A DNA stretch of 41,485 bases from Burkholderiaceae bacterium. Its GTDB lineage: Bacteria > Pseudomonadota > Gammaproteobacteria > Burkholderiales > Burkholderiaceae. The notes beneath the pieces were generated by a model. That model searched no databases, had not been told where the DNA came from, and saw only the letters and a list, made by a program, of their open reading frames with translations. The stretch's first letter is position 1. Every line of letters begins with the position of its first letter. Where the stretch lies: assembly GCA_947448415.1 (NCBI GenBank), contig CANFMT010000022.1, positions 1 through 41,485 of the forward strand, given 5' to 3'. Shown here one piece after another: positions 31,304 through 40,213 of this stretch. The position numbers and the translations under genes were made by a program.

Positions 31304-31312
31304 TGATATTAT
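31304..31312 (+). promoter_or_regulatory. Possible extended -10 promoter for hisB and downstream genes
   Basis: TGATATTAT matches an extended -10 (TGnTATAAT) with two changes in nine positions. It lies about 40 bases before the hisB ATG in the 92-base hisC-hisB gap. No good -35 is visible. Because hisC is reversed, hisBHAFIE must have a promoter near here. A short CGCC-TCGC-GGCG hairpin (31332-31343) follows in the leader. Confidence 0.3.
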
Positions 31313-31352
31313 GAGGCTTCAATCAACACTTCGCCTCGCGGCGCAATGAAGC

Positions 31353-31940
31353 ATGCGGCAAGCCGACGTTACCCGAAATACTTCGGAAACCAAAATTCAG
31401 ATTTCCATCAATTTGGATGGTACCGGTAAGGCTGAGCTAGCCTCTGGAGTCCCTTTTCTAGACCATATGCTCGATCAGATCGCCCGTCACGGCATGATCG
31501 ACCTTAAAGTGGTTGCCAATGGTGATACCCATATCGATGATCACCATACTGTTGAGGATGTTGGCATTACCTTAGGCCAGGCTTTTGCCAAGGCGGTGGG
31601 TGATAAGGCCGGCATTACTCGTTATGGCCATTCTTATGTTCCTTTAGATGAAACCTTGTCTCGCGTCGTAGTGGATTTTTCTGGCCGCCCAGGCCTCGAA
31701 TTTAATGTCCCTTTTACCCGGGCGCGCGTAGGTGATTTTGATGTGGACCTCAGTATTGAGTTCTTCCGCGGATTTGTGAATCATGCGGGTGTGACTTTGC
31801 ACATTGATAATTTACGTGGCATCAATGCGCATCACCAGATTGAAACTGTATTCAAGGCCTTTGGTCGTGCGCTACGCATGGCCTTAGAGCTTGATCCACG
31901 GGCATCTGGCTCCATTCCCTCAACTAAAGGAAGTCTTTAA
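31353..31940 (+). CDS. hisB: Imidazoleglycerol-phosphate dehydratase
   Basis: Dehydrates imidazole-glycerol phosphate to imidazole-acetol phosphate. 195 aa, the monofunctional dehydratase without the E. coli-type N-terminal phosphatase, so histidinol-phosphate phosphatase must be encoded elsewhere. The two manganese-binding motifs are [14 protein letters not shown] and [17 protein letters not shown], with [11 protein letters not shown] near the N-terminus. First gene of the second his transcript. Confidence 0.98.
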   Translation: MRQADVTRNTSETKIQISINLDGTGKAELASGVPFLDHMLDQIARHGMIDLKVVANGDTHIDDHHTVEDVGITLGQAFAKAVGDKAGITRYGHSYVPLDETLSRVVVDFSGRPGLEFNVPFTRARVGDFDVDLSIEFFRGFVNHAGVTLHIDNLRGINAHHQIETVFKAFGRALRMALELDPRASGSIPSTKGSL

Positions 31941-31990
31941 TCTAGACCTCCTTAGTTGCTCAGCAGACAACAGCAAACAACAGGTAAATT

Positions 31991-32653
31991 TTGGCGCAAA
32001 CTATTGCGATCGTTGATTACGGAATGGGTAACCTTCATTCCGTGTATCAAGCATTTCATCATGTAGCACCTGATGACAATGTGTTGATTGCTCTCAAGCC
32101 GCATGAGATTCGCTCTGCCGATCGTGTTGTTTTGCCTGGTCAAGGCGCCATGCCTGATTGCATGAAACATTTAGAAGAGTCTGGTTTATTAGAGGCTTTA
32201 TTAGAGGCCTCAAAAAATAAGCCGCTTTTAGGCGTTTGCGTCGGTGAGCAAATGTTATTTGATCGCAGCGCTGAAGTGCGTTCGAGCAGTCCGGAGCAGT
32301 GGACTCCGTGTTTAGGATTGATTTCTGGCGAAGTGCGCCGATTTGATTTGGCGGGCAAGAAACAAGCGGACGGATCAGCCTATAAAGTTCCCCATATGGG
32401 CTGGAATCAGGTGAGACAGGACCGCAAACACCCAATATGGGAAGGAATTCCTGATTTAACTAGTTTTTACTTCGTACATAGCTACTATGTTGTGCCGCAG
32501 CGTAATGAAGATACTACGGGCTCTACTGAATATGGCGATTGGTTTACATCTGCTGTCGCGAGGGATAATATTTTCGCTACACAATTTCATCCAGAAAAAA
32601 GTGCAGAATATGGATTAAAGCTTTATAAAAATTTTGTTTCTTGGCAACCTTAA
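31991..32653 (+). CDS. hisH: Imidazole glycerol phosphate synthase glutaminase subunit
   Basis: Class I glutamine amidotransferase that feeds ammonia to HisF. The catalytic cysteine is C83 in [10 protein letters not shown], and the His-Glu pair is in [12 protein letters not shown] start at 31991 is needed to keep the conserved first strand [18 protein letters not shown] just upstream is a plausible ribosome site. Length 220 aa. It is separated from hisB by 50 bases; the marC gene I recall here in some Burkholderiales is absent. Confidence 0.96.
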   Translation: MAQTIAIVDYGMGNLHSVYQAFHHVAPDDNVLIALKPHEIRSADRVVLPGQGAMPDCMKHLEESGLLEALLEASKNKPLLGVCVGEQMLFDRSAEVRSSSPEQWTPCLGLISGEVRRFDLAGKKQADGSAYKVPHMGWNQVRQDRKHPIWEGIPDLTSFYFVHSYYVVPQRNEDTTGSTEYGDWFTSAVARDNIFATQFHPEKSAEYGLKLYKNFVSWQP

Positions 32654-32671
32654 TATTTACAACCTCTTGCT

Positions 32672-33433
32672 ATGCTGCTGATCCCCGCAATTGACCTCAA
32701 AGATGGCCACTGTGTTCGACTCGAACAGGGTGATATGGATAAAGCCACCGTTTTTTCTGAAGACCCTGCTGCAATGGCTACGCATTGGATTAGTAAGGGT
32801 GCACGTCGTTTACATTTAGTCGATCTCAATGGTGCATTTGCAGGTAAGTTAAAAAACGAGTCAGCCATTAAATCCATTCTCAAAGCTGTTGGGGATGAGA
32901 TTCCGGTCCAGCTAGGTGGCGGCATACGCGATCTCGAAACAATTGAGCGTTTATTAGATGATGGCATTAGCACAGTCATTATTGGTACGGCAGCGGTGAA
33001 AAATCCTGGTTTTGTTCAAGATGCTTGTACTGCATTCCCGGGCCATGTCATGGTTGGTTTAGATGCTAGAGACGGCAAAGTAGCTACTGACGGATGGAGC
33101 AAAATCACTGGCCATGAAGTGATTGATTTGGCCAAGAAATTTGAAGATTGGGGAGTAGAGGCAATTATCTATACCGATATTGGTAGGGATGGCATGCTCA
33201 AGGGTGTCAATATTGATGCAACGATCAAGTTGGCTCAAGCTATTCGTATTCCAGTGATCGCTAGCGGCGGACTTTCAAATAACCAAGATATTGAAGCTTT
33301 GTGTAAAGCTGAAGAAGAGGGTGTGATGGGCGTCATCGCAGGGCGCTCGATCTACTCTGGCGATCTTGATCTTGCTATTGCTCAAAAATATGCTGATGAG
33401 TTAACACTTAAGTACGCAAAGAAAATCATCTAG
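32672..33433 (+). CDS. hisA: ProFAR isomerase (phosphoribosylformimino-5-aminoimidazole carboxamide ribotide isomerase)
   Basis: Amadori rearrangement of ProFAR to PRFAR on a TIM barrel. N-terminal [20 protein letters not shown] with the catalytic aspartate of the first half, phosphate motifs [12 protein letters not shown] and [12 protein letters not shown], and [12 protein letters not shown] in the second half. Length 253 aa. Its TAG stop shares one base with the hisF GTG start. Confidence 0.98.
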   Translation: MLLIPAIDLKDGHCVRLEQGDMDKATVFSEDPAAMATHWISKGARRLHLVDLNGAFAGKLKNESAIKSILKAVGDEIPVQLGGGIRDLETIERLLDDGISTVIIGTAAVKNPGFVQDACTAFPGHVMVGLDARDGKVATDGWSKITGHEVIDLAKKFEDWGVEAIIYTDIGRDGMLKGVNIDATIKLAQAIRIPVIASGGLSNNQDIEALCKAEEEGVMGVIAGRSIYSGDLDLAIAQKYADELTLKYAKKII

Positions 33434-34191
33434 TGTTAACAAAAAGAATTATTCCCTGTCTAGATGTGACTGCAGGGCGCGTAGTGAAGGGCGTCAATTT
33501 CGTAGGCTTACGCGATGCAGGTGATCCAGTAGAGATTGCTAAGCGTTATGACACTCAGGGCGCGGATGAACTTACCTTTTTAGATATCACTGCAACGTCT
33601 GATGGGCGTGATCTGATTTTGCACATCATTGAAGATGTTGCCTCACAAGTATTTATCCCACTCACAGTAGGTGGTGGTGTGCGTGCAGTTGCTGATATAC
33701 GCCGCTTACTCAATGCAGGTGCAGATAAGGTGAGTATGAATTCTTCCGCGGTTGCCAATCCTGATTTGGTTTCTGATGCTGCCGCCTATTACGGCTCGCA
33801 GTGCATTGTTGTCGCTATCGATGCTAAGCAAACTGAAGCTGGTAACTGGGAAGTTTTTACCCATGGTGGCAGAACTGCTACTGGCATAGATGTTGTAGAT
33901 TGGGCTAAACAAGTCGCAAAGCGTGGCGCCGGTGAAATCTTATTAACGAGTATGAATCGCGATGGTAGTAAAGATGGCTTTGACTTGGCTTTGACTGCTG
34001 CCGTCAGTGATGCAGTTTCAGTACCGGTCATAGCTTCTGGTGGGGTTGGCAATTTGCAGCATTTAGTAGATGGCATTACTAAAGGCCATGCGGATGCGGT
34101 CCTGGCCGCCAGTATTTTTCATTATGGTGAATATACGGTAGGGCAGGCGAAGGAATATATGGCAGCCCAGGGAATCCCAGTTCGTATTTAA
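33433..34191 (+). CDS. hisF: Imidazole glycerol phosphate synthase cyclase subunit
   Basis: TIM-barrel cyclase that uses HisH ammonia and PRFAR to make imidazole-glycerol phosphate and AICAR. Motifs: [19 protein letters not shown], phosphate loop [15 protein letters not shown], and [15 protein letters not shown]. Length 252 aa. It begins with GTG overlapping the hisA stop by one base, pointing to tight coupling. A short GCCAAAACTTTGGC hairpin lies just after the stop (about 34197-34210) without a T-run. Confidence 0.98.
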   Translation: MLTKRIIPCLDVTAGRVVKGVNFVGLRDAGDPVEIAKRYDTQGADELTFLDITATSDGRDLILHIIEDVASQVFIPLTVGGGVRAVADIRRLLNAGADKVSMNSSAVANPDLVSDAAAYYGSQCIVVAIDAKQTEAGNWEVFTHGGRTATGIDVVDWAKQVAKRGAGEILLTSMNRDGSKDGFDLALTAAVSDAVSVPVIASGGVGNLQHLVDGITKGHADAVLAASIFHYGEYTVGQAKEYMAAQGIPVRI

Positions 34192-34242
34192 GTTATGCCA
34201 AAACTTTGGCAAGATATTCCTGATTCCCTGTAAAGTTCAGTT

Positions 34243-34650
34243 ATGACTCAAAGCACTTTCACACCAATCGAATCCATTTCGCCGGGACCATGGCTTGATG
34301 CCGTTACATGGAATGAGCAAGGTCTAGTTCCTGTCATTGCCCAAGAGTTTGGTAGCAAGGACATCCTCATGATGGCTTGGATGAATCGCGATGCTTTATT
34401 AGCTACTTTGAGATTGGGTGAGGCTGTTTATTGGACTCGCTCTAGGCAAAAGCTTTGGCATAAAGGCGAAGAATCTGGCCACACCCAAAAAGTGAAAGAA
34501 ATTCGTTTGGATTGTGACGGAGATACGATTTTGTTATTAGTTGAGCAAAAAGACGGCATTGCTTGTCATACCGGTGAGCATAGCTGTTTCTTTTTGCAAT
34601 GGGATTCTGATAAATCGGCCTGGGTTGATGAGTCCAAGCCCAAGAAGTGA
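34243..34650 (+). CDS. hisI: Phosphoribosyl-AMP cyclohydrolase
   Basis: Zinc-dependent hydrolysis of phosphoribosyl-AMP, third step of the pathway. Motifs: [34 protein letters not shown], the metal-binding [10 protein letters not shown] and the cysteines of [10 protein letters not shown]. 135 aa: the separate HisI type, not fused to HisE as in enterobacteria. hisE follows after 31 bases. Confidence 0.97.
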   Translation: MTQSTFTPIESISPGPWLDAVTWNEQGLVPVIAQEFGSKDILMMAWMNRDALLATLRLGEAVYWTRSRQKLWHKGEESGHTQKVKEIRLDCDGDTILLLVEQKDGIACHTGEHSCFFLQWDSDKSAWVDESKPKK

Positions 34651-34681
34651 AGCTTCTTGATAAACAACATAAAATACTTCA

Positions 34682-35083
34682 ATGACTAGCGCTGCAGATA
34701 AACCCTCTCATTTGGATGCTGGATTGGCTCACTTGGCCGATGTGGTTGACCAACGTCGCGACGCCTTTAAGGCAGGTCAAGCGGATCCTAAAACCTCCTA
34801 CACTGCTTTACTCTTTTCTAAGGGTGATGATGGGATCTTGAAAAAAATTGGGGAAGAAGCTACAGAGGCGGTTATGGCCGCCAAGGATGCGCGCAACTCG
34901 AATTTAGCTCCAGAGCAACAAAAGCTCTTAGTCGGTGAAATGGCTGATTTATGGTTCCATTGCTTAATTGCCCTCTCGCAATTTAATTTGCGCCCTGAAG
35001 ATGTCATTAATGAATTGGATCGTCGTTTGGGCACCTCTGGCATTGAGGAAAAGGCTGCTAGAAAAGCAGTTGGCAAGGAATAA
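34682..35083 (+). CDS. hisE: Phosphoribosyl-ATP pyrophosphatase
   Basis: Second step of the pathway, MazG-like all-alpha pyrophosphohydrolase. Motifs: [20 protein letters not shown], then [12 protein letters not shown] and [14 protein letters not shown], which supply the metal-binding acidic residues. Length 133 aa with a polar N-terminal extension. hinT starts two bases after its stop. Confidence 0.96.
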   Translation: MTSAADKPSHLDAGLAHLADVVDQRRDAFKAGQADPKTSYTALLFSKGDDGILKKIGEEATEAVMAAKDARNSNLAPEQQKLLVGEMADLWFHCLIALSQFNLRPEDVINELDRRLGTSGIEEKAARKAVGKE

Positions 35084-35085
35084 TC

Positions 35086-35442
35086 ATGTCACACGACCCC
35101 AATTGCCTGTTTTGTAAGATTTCTGAAGGCTTAATTCCATCCCAAAAGGTTTATGAGGATGATGAAATTTTTGCTTTTAAAGACATTAATCCAGCAGCGC
35201 CAGTCCATTTCTTGATGATTCCTAAGAAACACATACCGATGTTGGGGTCAGTGGAAAGCAGTGATGCGCCTTTGCTAGGTAGAATGATGGAATTAGCGCC
35301 ACGTCTTGCCAAGGAGCAAGGCTGTCGTCCTGGAAAGGACGGCGGCTTTAGGTTAGTGGTAAACAATGGCGCAGATGGTGGGCAAGAGGTTTATCACTTG
35401 CATTTGCATGTGATGGGCGGTCCGCGCCCCTGGAAAAAATAA
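35086..35442 (+). CDS. hinT: HIT family nucleotide-binding hydrolase (HinT type)
   Basis: Histidine-triad protein acting on AMP-N and similar phosphoramidates. The triad is in [10 protein letters not shown] near the C-terminus; N-terminal [20 protein letters not shown] is typical. Length 118 aa. The E. coli gene is called hinT/ycfF. Betaproteobacterial his clusters commonly end with this gene followed by tatABC, as here. Confidence 0.94.
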   Translation: MSHDPNCLFCKISEGLIPSQKVYEDDEIFAFKDINPAAPVHFLMIPKKHIPMLGSVESSDAPLLGRMMELAPRLAKEQGCRPGKDGGFRLVVNNGADGGQEVYHLHLHVMGGPRPWKK

Positions 35443-35458
35443 TCCAAGGAGATTAAAA

Positions 35459-35680
35459 ATGGGTTCATTTAGCATTTGGCACTGGTTAATTGTTTTGGTG
35501 ATTGTGATGTTGGTATTTGGTACCAAAAAATTGCGCAATATTGGCCAAGATCTTGGTGGCGCAGTAAAGGGCTTCAAGGATGGCATGAAAACCCCTGAAG
35601 AGTCGAAGGAGCAAATTGCCCAAGCCAATACAGCAACTGATAAAACAGTTGATGTGCAAGCAAAAGACGTAAACAAGTAA
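35459..35680 (+). CDS. tatA: Twin-arginine translocase subunit TatA
   Basis: Pore-forming subunit for export of folded proteins. One N-terminal membrane helix ([17 protein letters not shown], about residues 4-20) with the [10 protein letters not shown] hinge, then the amphipathic helix [14 protein letters not shown] and a short polar tail. 73 aa. AAGGAGA is a strong ribosome site. First of tatABC. Confidence 0.97.
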   Translation: MGSFSIWHWLIVLVIVMLVFGTKKLRNIGQDLGGAVKGFKDGMKTPEESKEQIAQANTATDKTVDVQAKDVNK

Positions 35681-35717
35681 TCATTGATAGCGCAGAACAA
35701 ATTCGTGCGATTTTTAA

Positions 35718-36194
35718 ATGATTGATCTTGGAGTTTCAAAGCTTGCGTTGATAGCTGTAGTGGCTCTGGTTGTGGTGGGGCCTGAACGTCTCCCTAAAGT
35801 GGCTCGCATGGCGGGTAATTTATTTGGCCGTGCGCAGCGCTATATGGCCGAAGTCAAATCAGAAGTCAGTCGTCAGATGGAAGTTGAGGAATTTAAAAAA
35901 TTCCGTGAAGAAAGTGTCTCTGCTTTTAAGGAGGTAGAGAACAGCATTCATACGACTGTTCAAGAGGCTGGTTCCAATTTAAGCGATCAAGCGGCTATAT
36001 TCGAAACTAACTATGAAATTGCGCCGCTTGATGAAAAAGAAGTGTTGCGTAAAACCATGCGTCAAGGGCGAACTAGTTGGGGTGTAAAGCGCGCTGCTAA
36101 GCCAATTTGGTTTAAGCGTTCTGCTGGAGTTAGAACTCGCGTGCAATCAGGCGCAGCCAGAATGAAACGTTTTCATCATTCTGCTGGTAAATAA
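35718..36194 (+). CDS. tatB: Twin-arginine translocase subunit TatB
   Basis: Forms the receptor complex with TatC. Short membrane helix (LALIAVVALVVVGPERLP, with the conserved Glu and VGPERLP hinge), then a long amphipathic/charged helical region and a basic C-terminal tail rich in Arg and Lys. 158 aa. No clear Shine-Dalgarno precedes the ATG. Confidence 0.96.
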   Translation: MIDLGVSKLALIAVVALVVVGPERLPKVARMAGNLFGRAQRYMAEVKSEVSRQMEVEEFKKFREESVSAFKEVENSIHTTVQEAGSNLSDQAAIFETNYEIAPLDEKEVLRKTMRQGRTSWGVKRAAKPIWFKRSAGVRTRVQSGAARMKRFHHSAGK

Positions 36195-36239
36195 GACAAT
36201 CTAAAGTAACTTCATAAAAAGTAATTCACCCATTTACGC

Positions 36240-37031
36240 ATGACGCAAAACAATTCTGCCGAAGACTCAGGCCTACAAGAATCTTTTCTCTCTCATTTAT
36301 TTGAGTTGCGTGATCGCGTAATTAAATCTGCTTTAGCAATCATTGTTGTTTTTGTCTGCTTGGTTTATTGGGCGCCTGACATTTTTCATTTGTTCGCGCA
36401 GCCTTTATTGAAAGCACTGCCTGCTGGCGGCAAGATGATTGTGACTGATGTGACTGGTTCGTTCTTTGTGCCGATGAAAGTGACGATGCTAGTGGCATTC
36501 TTAATTGCACTGCCAGTGGTGATGTATCAGCTCTGGGCTTTTATAGCGCCTGGACTTTATCTGCATGAGCGTAAACTGATTTTGCCTTTAGTAATTAGTA
36601 GTTACAGCCTATTCATTATTGGCATGGCATTCGCTTACTTTTTAGTGTTCCCAACAGTCTTTAATTTTATGGCTAGTTATAACGCCCCCTTGGGCGCTGA
36701 AATGTCTACCGACATTGATAACTATCTCAGTTTTGCTATGACAACTTTCTTGGCGTTTGGCATTACTTTTGAGGTACCGGTAGTAGTTGTAGTGCTGGTA
36801 CGCATGGGTATGGTTCCTTTGGCTAAGCTAAAGGAGATTCGCCCATATGTGATTGTTGGAGCGTTTGTTATTTCAGCTGTTGTAACTCCTCCAGACGTCC
36901 TATCGCAATTACTTTTGGCGGTACCAATGACTTTGTTATACGAGCTAGGCCTGTTGATTGCTCGTTTTTACGTCCCCAAAACTTCTGAGGATGACGCTAC
37001 TTCTGATGCTGACAAGGCTGCTGACGCTTAA
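36240..37031 (+). CDS. tatC: Twin-arginine translocase subunit TatC
   Basis: Six-helix membrane protein that recognises the twin-arginine signal. Motifs: FLSHLFELRDRVIKSALAI, and FYQLWAFIAPGLY-like MYQLWAFIAPGLYLHERK. Later segments FAYFLVFP and FGITFEVPVVVVVLVRMG are also typical. Length 263 aa with a short acidic tail. Its stop codon directly abuts the stop of the opposing Sel1 gene (no base between). Confidence 0.97.
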   Translation: MTQNNSAEDSGLQESFLSHLFELRDRVIKSALAIIVVFVCLVYWAPDIFHLFAQPLLKALPAGGKMIVTDVTGSFFVPMKVTMLVAFLIALPVVMYQLWAFIAPGLYLHERKLILPLVISSYSLFIIGMAFAYFLVFPTVFNFMASYNAPLGAEMSTDIDNYLSFAMTTFLAFGITFEVPVVVVVLVRMGMVPLAKLKEIRPYVIVGAFVISAVVTPPDVLSQLLLAVPMTLLYELGLLIARFYVPKTSEDDATSDADKAADA

Positions 37032-38486
37032 CTAACTCGTCTCAGTGGTTAAAGAGTTTTTAGAGAAGGTAGTTGTCAGCCAACTGGTCACTCGATCAAA
37101 TCGATACCTTCTTTGGCGCAGGTTTCCTTCAACTCCAATTTCAGATCCTGCAAACACCTTACCAGCAGCTAGCAGTGCGCGACGCTGTTGAATTGTCTCA
37201 ATCTGAATTAATCGAGGCAGAATTTTAGGTAACTCCCAGCGTATATCCACTACTACACAGTGCTCATGCTGAAGTTGTCCTACTTCACATAGCAATAACT
37301 CTGCTTTGGTGAAATTAAATTGATTGGCAATGACGAGTCTATGGCAGAGCAGCAGCCAATCTTCATCCAATTTGTGCTCGGCATGGTTGTTGAGCGCTTG
37401 TTCTGCAAATTGAGCAAGCTCGCTCCATTCATTTTTCTTGGGGTTGGGGCAGCTCTCCAAAATTTTCCCGAGCAATTCCTTTGCCTCTGCAACGCCTTGT
37501 TGATGTGCATGCCATACCCAGTATGAAGCTTGGAGGCCGCGAACTTGTTCATCCGTTTTTTCGCGTTTACGCCAAAGGTTGGCCCCTTTACGAAATTGTG
37601 CTTGGGGATGGGCAAGGTCAGCAGCACGATCAATGCAACGATCACTCTCAGCGGCGTTGTAACCTGAAAATTGTGGACGACGATAAATTTCGCCTAAGGC
37701 ATACCAAGCATCTCGGTCACCATCTTTGGCAGCAAGGTCTAGCCAGTGCGCTGCTTTTTTTAGTGATGCATTAGATTTATTGTCAGTAGAGCTATCTAGC
37801 TGTGCAAGACGAAGGCCGAGGGTGAGCCTTGCGATAGTCAGACCTAGTTCAGCAGCTCGCAACAAAGCATTCTCATCTTGGGAATCTATCCATTCTTTCC
37901 ACAGAGAGGAGAGCGCTTCATTTTTGGGTTGAAGCTTGATGAGCAACTCTTTTGCACTTGCTGCAAACTCAGAGACCCCTTGTGCAAGCTCCTCTAAATA
38001 TTGCTTTGCTATTTTTTGGTGATCACCTAGATCAGCGCTACCTCTATTAAGGGATGGCAGATTAGAGGGTCTTTTTTTAATCCACTCTTTTAGTTGCTCT
38101 TGGATTTCTTTGTGAAGTGGATTGATGAGTAAATCCACAAGACGCCATTTAGCCGCTAATTTGGCAGTGGAATCTGGTTTTGTATCAGCTAGCCGCCAAA
38201 AAGCATCCCAACCAAAGTCAAATGCGGGTGAGCCAAAGGTTTGCGCTAGGGGGATGGTGGATATTTGTGTGTAGATACTGAAAATTTCAGCATTACTTGA
38301 GATTTGATCCTCAGGTATTTGATTTTTAATGGAAAAATAGGATTTTTCAAGCCAAATCAAGGCGTTGGCAGGTTGGATTGGGGTTTTGAAAACACCCGTT
38401 AAATAAGCATTAGCCAATTGTTGTTGCGCAGATACATCACCCAGGCGGGCTGAACTAAGGATTTTTAAGAATTCTCGACTTGCCAT
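37032..38486 (-). CDS. Sel1-like (SLR) repeat protein of unknown function
   Basis: About 484 aa, no signal peptide, no membrane helix, so probably cytoplasmic. TPR-like Sel1 repeats are visible as A-x-x-G/L-x3-A patterns: SARLGDVSAQQQLANAYLTG at the N-terminus; LAAKDGDRDAWYALGEIYRR, AADLAHPQAQFRKGANLWRK and AHQQGVAEAKELLGKI in the middle. The last ~110 residues (DEDWLLLCHRL...) I do not recognise. I chose the ATG at 38486; an in-frame TTG at 38582 would add 32 residues. Sel1 proteins usually act as protein-interaction scaffolds; the partner here is unknown. It diverges from the porin gene and abuts tatC tail to tail. Confidence 0.75.
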   Translation of the reverse strand: MASREFLKILSSARLGDVSAQQQLANAYLTGVFKTPIQPANALIWLEKSYFSIKNQIPEDQISSNAEIFSIYTQISTIPLAQTFGSPAFDFGWDAFWRLADTKPDSTAKLAAKWRLVDLLINPLHKEIQEQLKEWIKKRPSNLPSLNRGSADLGDHQKIAKQYLEELAQGVSEFAASAKELLIKLQPKNEALSSLWKEWIDSQDENALLRAAELGLTIARLTLGLRLAQLDSSTDNKSNASLKKAAHWLDLAAKDGDRDAWYALGEIYRRPQFSGYNAAESDRCIDRAADLAHPQAQFRKGANLWRKREKTDEQVRGLQASYWVWHAHQQGVAEAKELLGKILESCPNPKKNEWSELAQFAEQALNNHAEHKLDEDWLLLCHRLVIANQFNFTKAELLLCEVGQLQHEHCVVVDIRWELPKILPRLIQIETIQQRRALLAAGKVFAGSEIGVEGNLRQRRYRFDRVTSWLTTTFSKNSLTTETS

Positions 38487-38609
38487 ATGACAATTTTGGC
38501 ATCTAAGCCCCTTAAAAGACACAAAACAAAGGCCTTGTTGCCGAGATACAACGAAGAAAGCCAAAAAACTACCTTTTGACAAGCAAAAAGAGGTCCTAAA
38601 TACCCTTAC

Positions 38610-38625
38610 CCCCAGTCTAATGGGG
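38610..38625. repeat. Short inverted repeat upstream of the porin gene
   Basis: CCCCA-GTCTAA-TGGGG, a 5-bp GC-rich stem with a 6-base loop, lies about 70 bases before the porin ATG in the 208-base divergent region 38487-38694. It could be an operator or a leader hairpin. I see no clear -35/-10 pair. Nothing else recognisable lies in this gap. Confidence 0.25.
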
Positions 38626-38694
38626 CAAAAGAAGCAAAATTCATAGGTCCCAGTTTTATTTGGGCATTACTTTTAATTTTTGGAGATTTAAAGA

Positions 38695-40035
38695 ATGAAA
38701 AAATCGCTATTTGCAGTTGCAGCGTTATCAGCTATTGCTGGTGCTGCTCAAGCTCAGTCCAGCGTAACCGTATACGGTATCTTGGACGTTGGCTATGTTG
38801 GTGAGAATGTACGTTACTCTGGTCCAGTGCTTGCTACATCAAGCGTTAAGACAGTTGCAACTCCTGGTCAAACTCCTCGAGCTAACCCGGCTGGTGTAGA
38901 AAAAGGTACCAGCAATCAATTTAGCTCTAACTCACAACAAACTAGCCGCATCGGTTTCAAAGGCACTGAAGATTTAGGCGGCGGCGCTTCTGCTTTCTTC
39001 ACCATTGAACTCGGTTTGACACCTAACAATGAGCAAGCTATCAACACTGGCGGTACACAAAACCGTCAAACATTTGTTGGTTTGAAAAAGAATGGTATTG
39101 GTGCTGGCTCTATTGGTACACAGTACACACCAATCCATACAGCAGTTGGCGCAACTGACCCAGGTCAACAAAACCAAATCATGGGAGACATCATCTACGG
39201 CGCGGCCAATGGTTACCAGACTAAGAATGATGCAAACAGCGGCTCTACAGATAACTACACTGTTCGTGCAAACAACATGTTGAAGTTGCAATCTGAGAAA
39301 ATGGCTGGTTTTGAAGTGACTGGTATTTTGGTTGCTAATAACAGCAATACATCACAGTATAGCAATCCACAAAGCAGCGTACAGCCTACAAATACAACCA
39401 ACACTGGTTACTTTGGTGGTATCAACAACCAAAACGGTTGGGGCTTGGGCGTAAACTACACATGGCAAAAATTATTGGTAACAGCAAACTACCAAGCATT
39501 TACTTCTAAGAACCCAATTCTAGATAACACTGCTAACGTAGCTCGTGTTAATGCTGATGGTACTTACAAAGCTGCAACAACAGCTATGACTACTGTTGGT
39601 GGTCCAGTAGCTTGGAACCAATCAAGCGGCGGCACAAACGTTCAAGATAATCAAGCTTACGTTGCTGCAACTTATGACTTCGGTATCTTGAAGGCATACG
39701 CTCAGTGGTCTAACCGTAAAGTTTCTGCACAAGAAAACAACAACTACTACCTCAAGCGTCAAGCTCAACAGATCGGTGTTCGTAGCTTTATCACTCCAAC
39801 AATTGAAGCATGGGCTTCTGTTGGTAACGGTAAGTACCAGATTTATGGTGCTGGTGAGCCAACATCACACATCACTGGTTACCAGTTAGGTTCAAACTAC
39901 TGGTTGAGCAAGCGTACAAACTTGTATGCAATCTACGGTGCGTTTGGTTCATCTAACGTTTCACCAACTAACGGCGGCAATGCTATCAGCACTAACGCTA
40001 ACAACTATGCAGTGGGCGTTCGCCACACTTTCTAA
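38695..40035 (+). CDS. Gram-negative general porin (Burkholderiales OmpC-like)
   Basis: Outer-membrane 16-strand trimeric porin, probably a major envelope protein. Signal peptide MKKSLFAVAALSAIAGAAQA cleaved before QSSVTVYGILDVGY, the typical first strand of Neisseria/Burkholderiales porins. SRIGFKGTEDLGGGASAFF is the second conserved segment, and the C-terminus YAVGVRHTF ends in the phenylalanine recognised by BamA. Length 446 aa, with Asn/Gln/Thr-rich segments that should be surface loops. TTTGGAG is the ribosome site. A terminator follows. Single-gene transcript. Confidence 0.95.
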   Translation: MKKSLFAVAALSAIAGAAQAQSSVTVYGILDVGYVGENVRYSGPVLATSSVKTVATPGQTPRANPAGVEKGTSNQFSSNSQQTSRIGFKGTEDLGGGASAFFTIELGLTPNNEQAINTGGTQNRQTFVGLKKNGIGAGSIGTQYTPIHTAVGATDPGQQNQIMGDIIYGAANGYQTKNDANSGSTDNYTVRANNMLKLQSEKMAGFEVTGILVANNSNTSQYSNPQSSVQPTNTTNTGYFGGINNQNGWGLGVNYTWQKLLVTANYQAFTSKNPILDNTANVARVNADGTYKAATTAMTTVGGPVAWNQSSGGTNVQDNQAYVAATYDFGILKAYAQWSNRKVSAQENNNYYLKRQAQQIGVRSFITPTIEAWASVGNGKYQIYGAGEPTSHITGYQLGSNYWLSKRTNLYAIYGAFGSSNVSPTNGGNAISTNANNYAVGVRHTF

Positions 40036-40082
40036 TTTCAAGCTAGCGTAAGCTAGTTAAGAATTAGATTTGCAATAAGTTG

Positions 40083-40112
40083 ACCCGTCGCAGAAATGCG
40101 GCGGGTTTTTTA
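40083..40112 (+). terminator. Rho-independent terminator after the porin gene
   Basis: ACCCGTCGC pairs with GCGGCGGGT (one T-G pair) around AGAAAT, followed by T6. It lies about 47 bases after the porin stop. The remaining gap to 40213 is AT-rich and shows nothing further. Confidence 0.9.
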
Positions 40113-40213
40113 TTTATGGTTTTTTAGAAGTTGAAAGTGAAGATATATTTTTGCTTCAGTCAGCACATTTGTAATCTTGATTGAGTTTATATGTCCCGTA
40201 GGAGAGCAGTAAA

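Noticed and set aside
34196..34212. Hairpin GCCAAAACTTTGGC between hisF and hisI considered as a terminator.
   Set aside because: No T-run follows and hisI continues on the same strand; at most a weak pause or processing site.
38487..38582. In-frame extension of the Sel1 protein containing a CQNCH heme-c-like motif.
   Set aside because: It depends on a TTG start, has no export signal, and the motif lies just before the better ATG at 38486. Most likely untranslated and a chance match.
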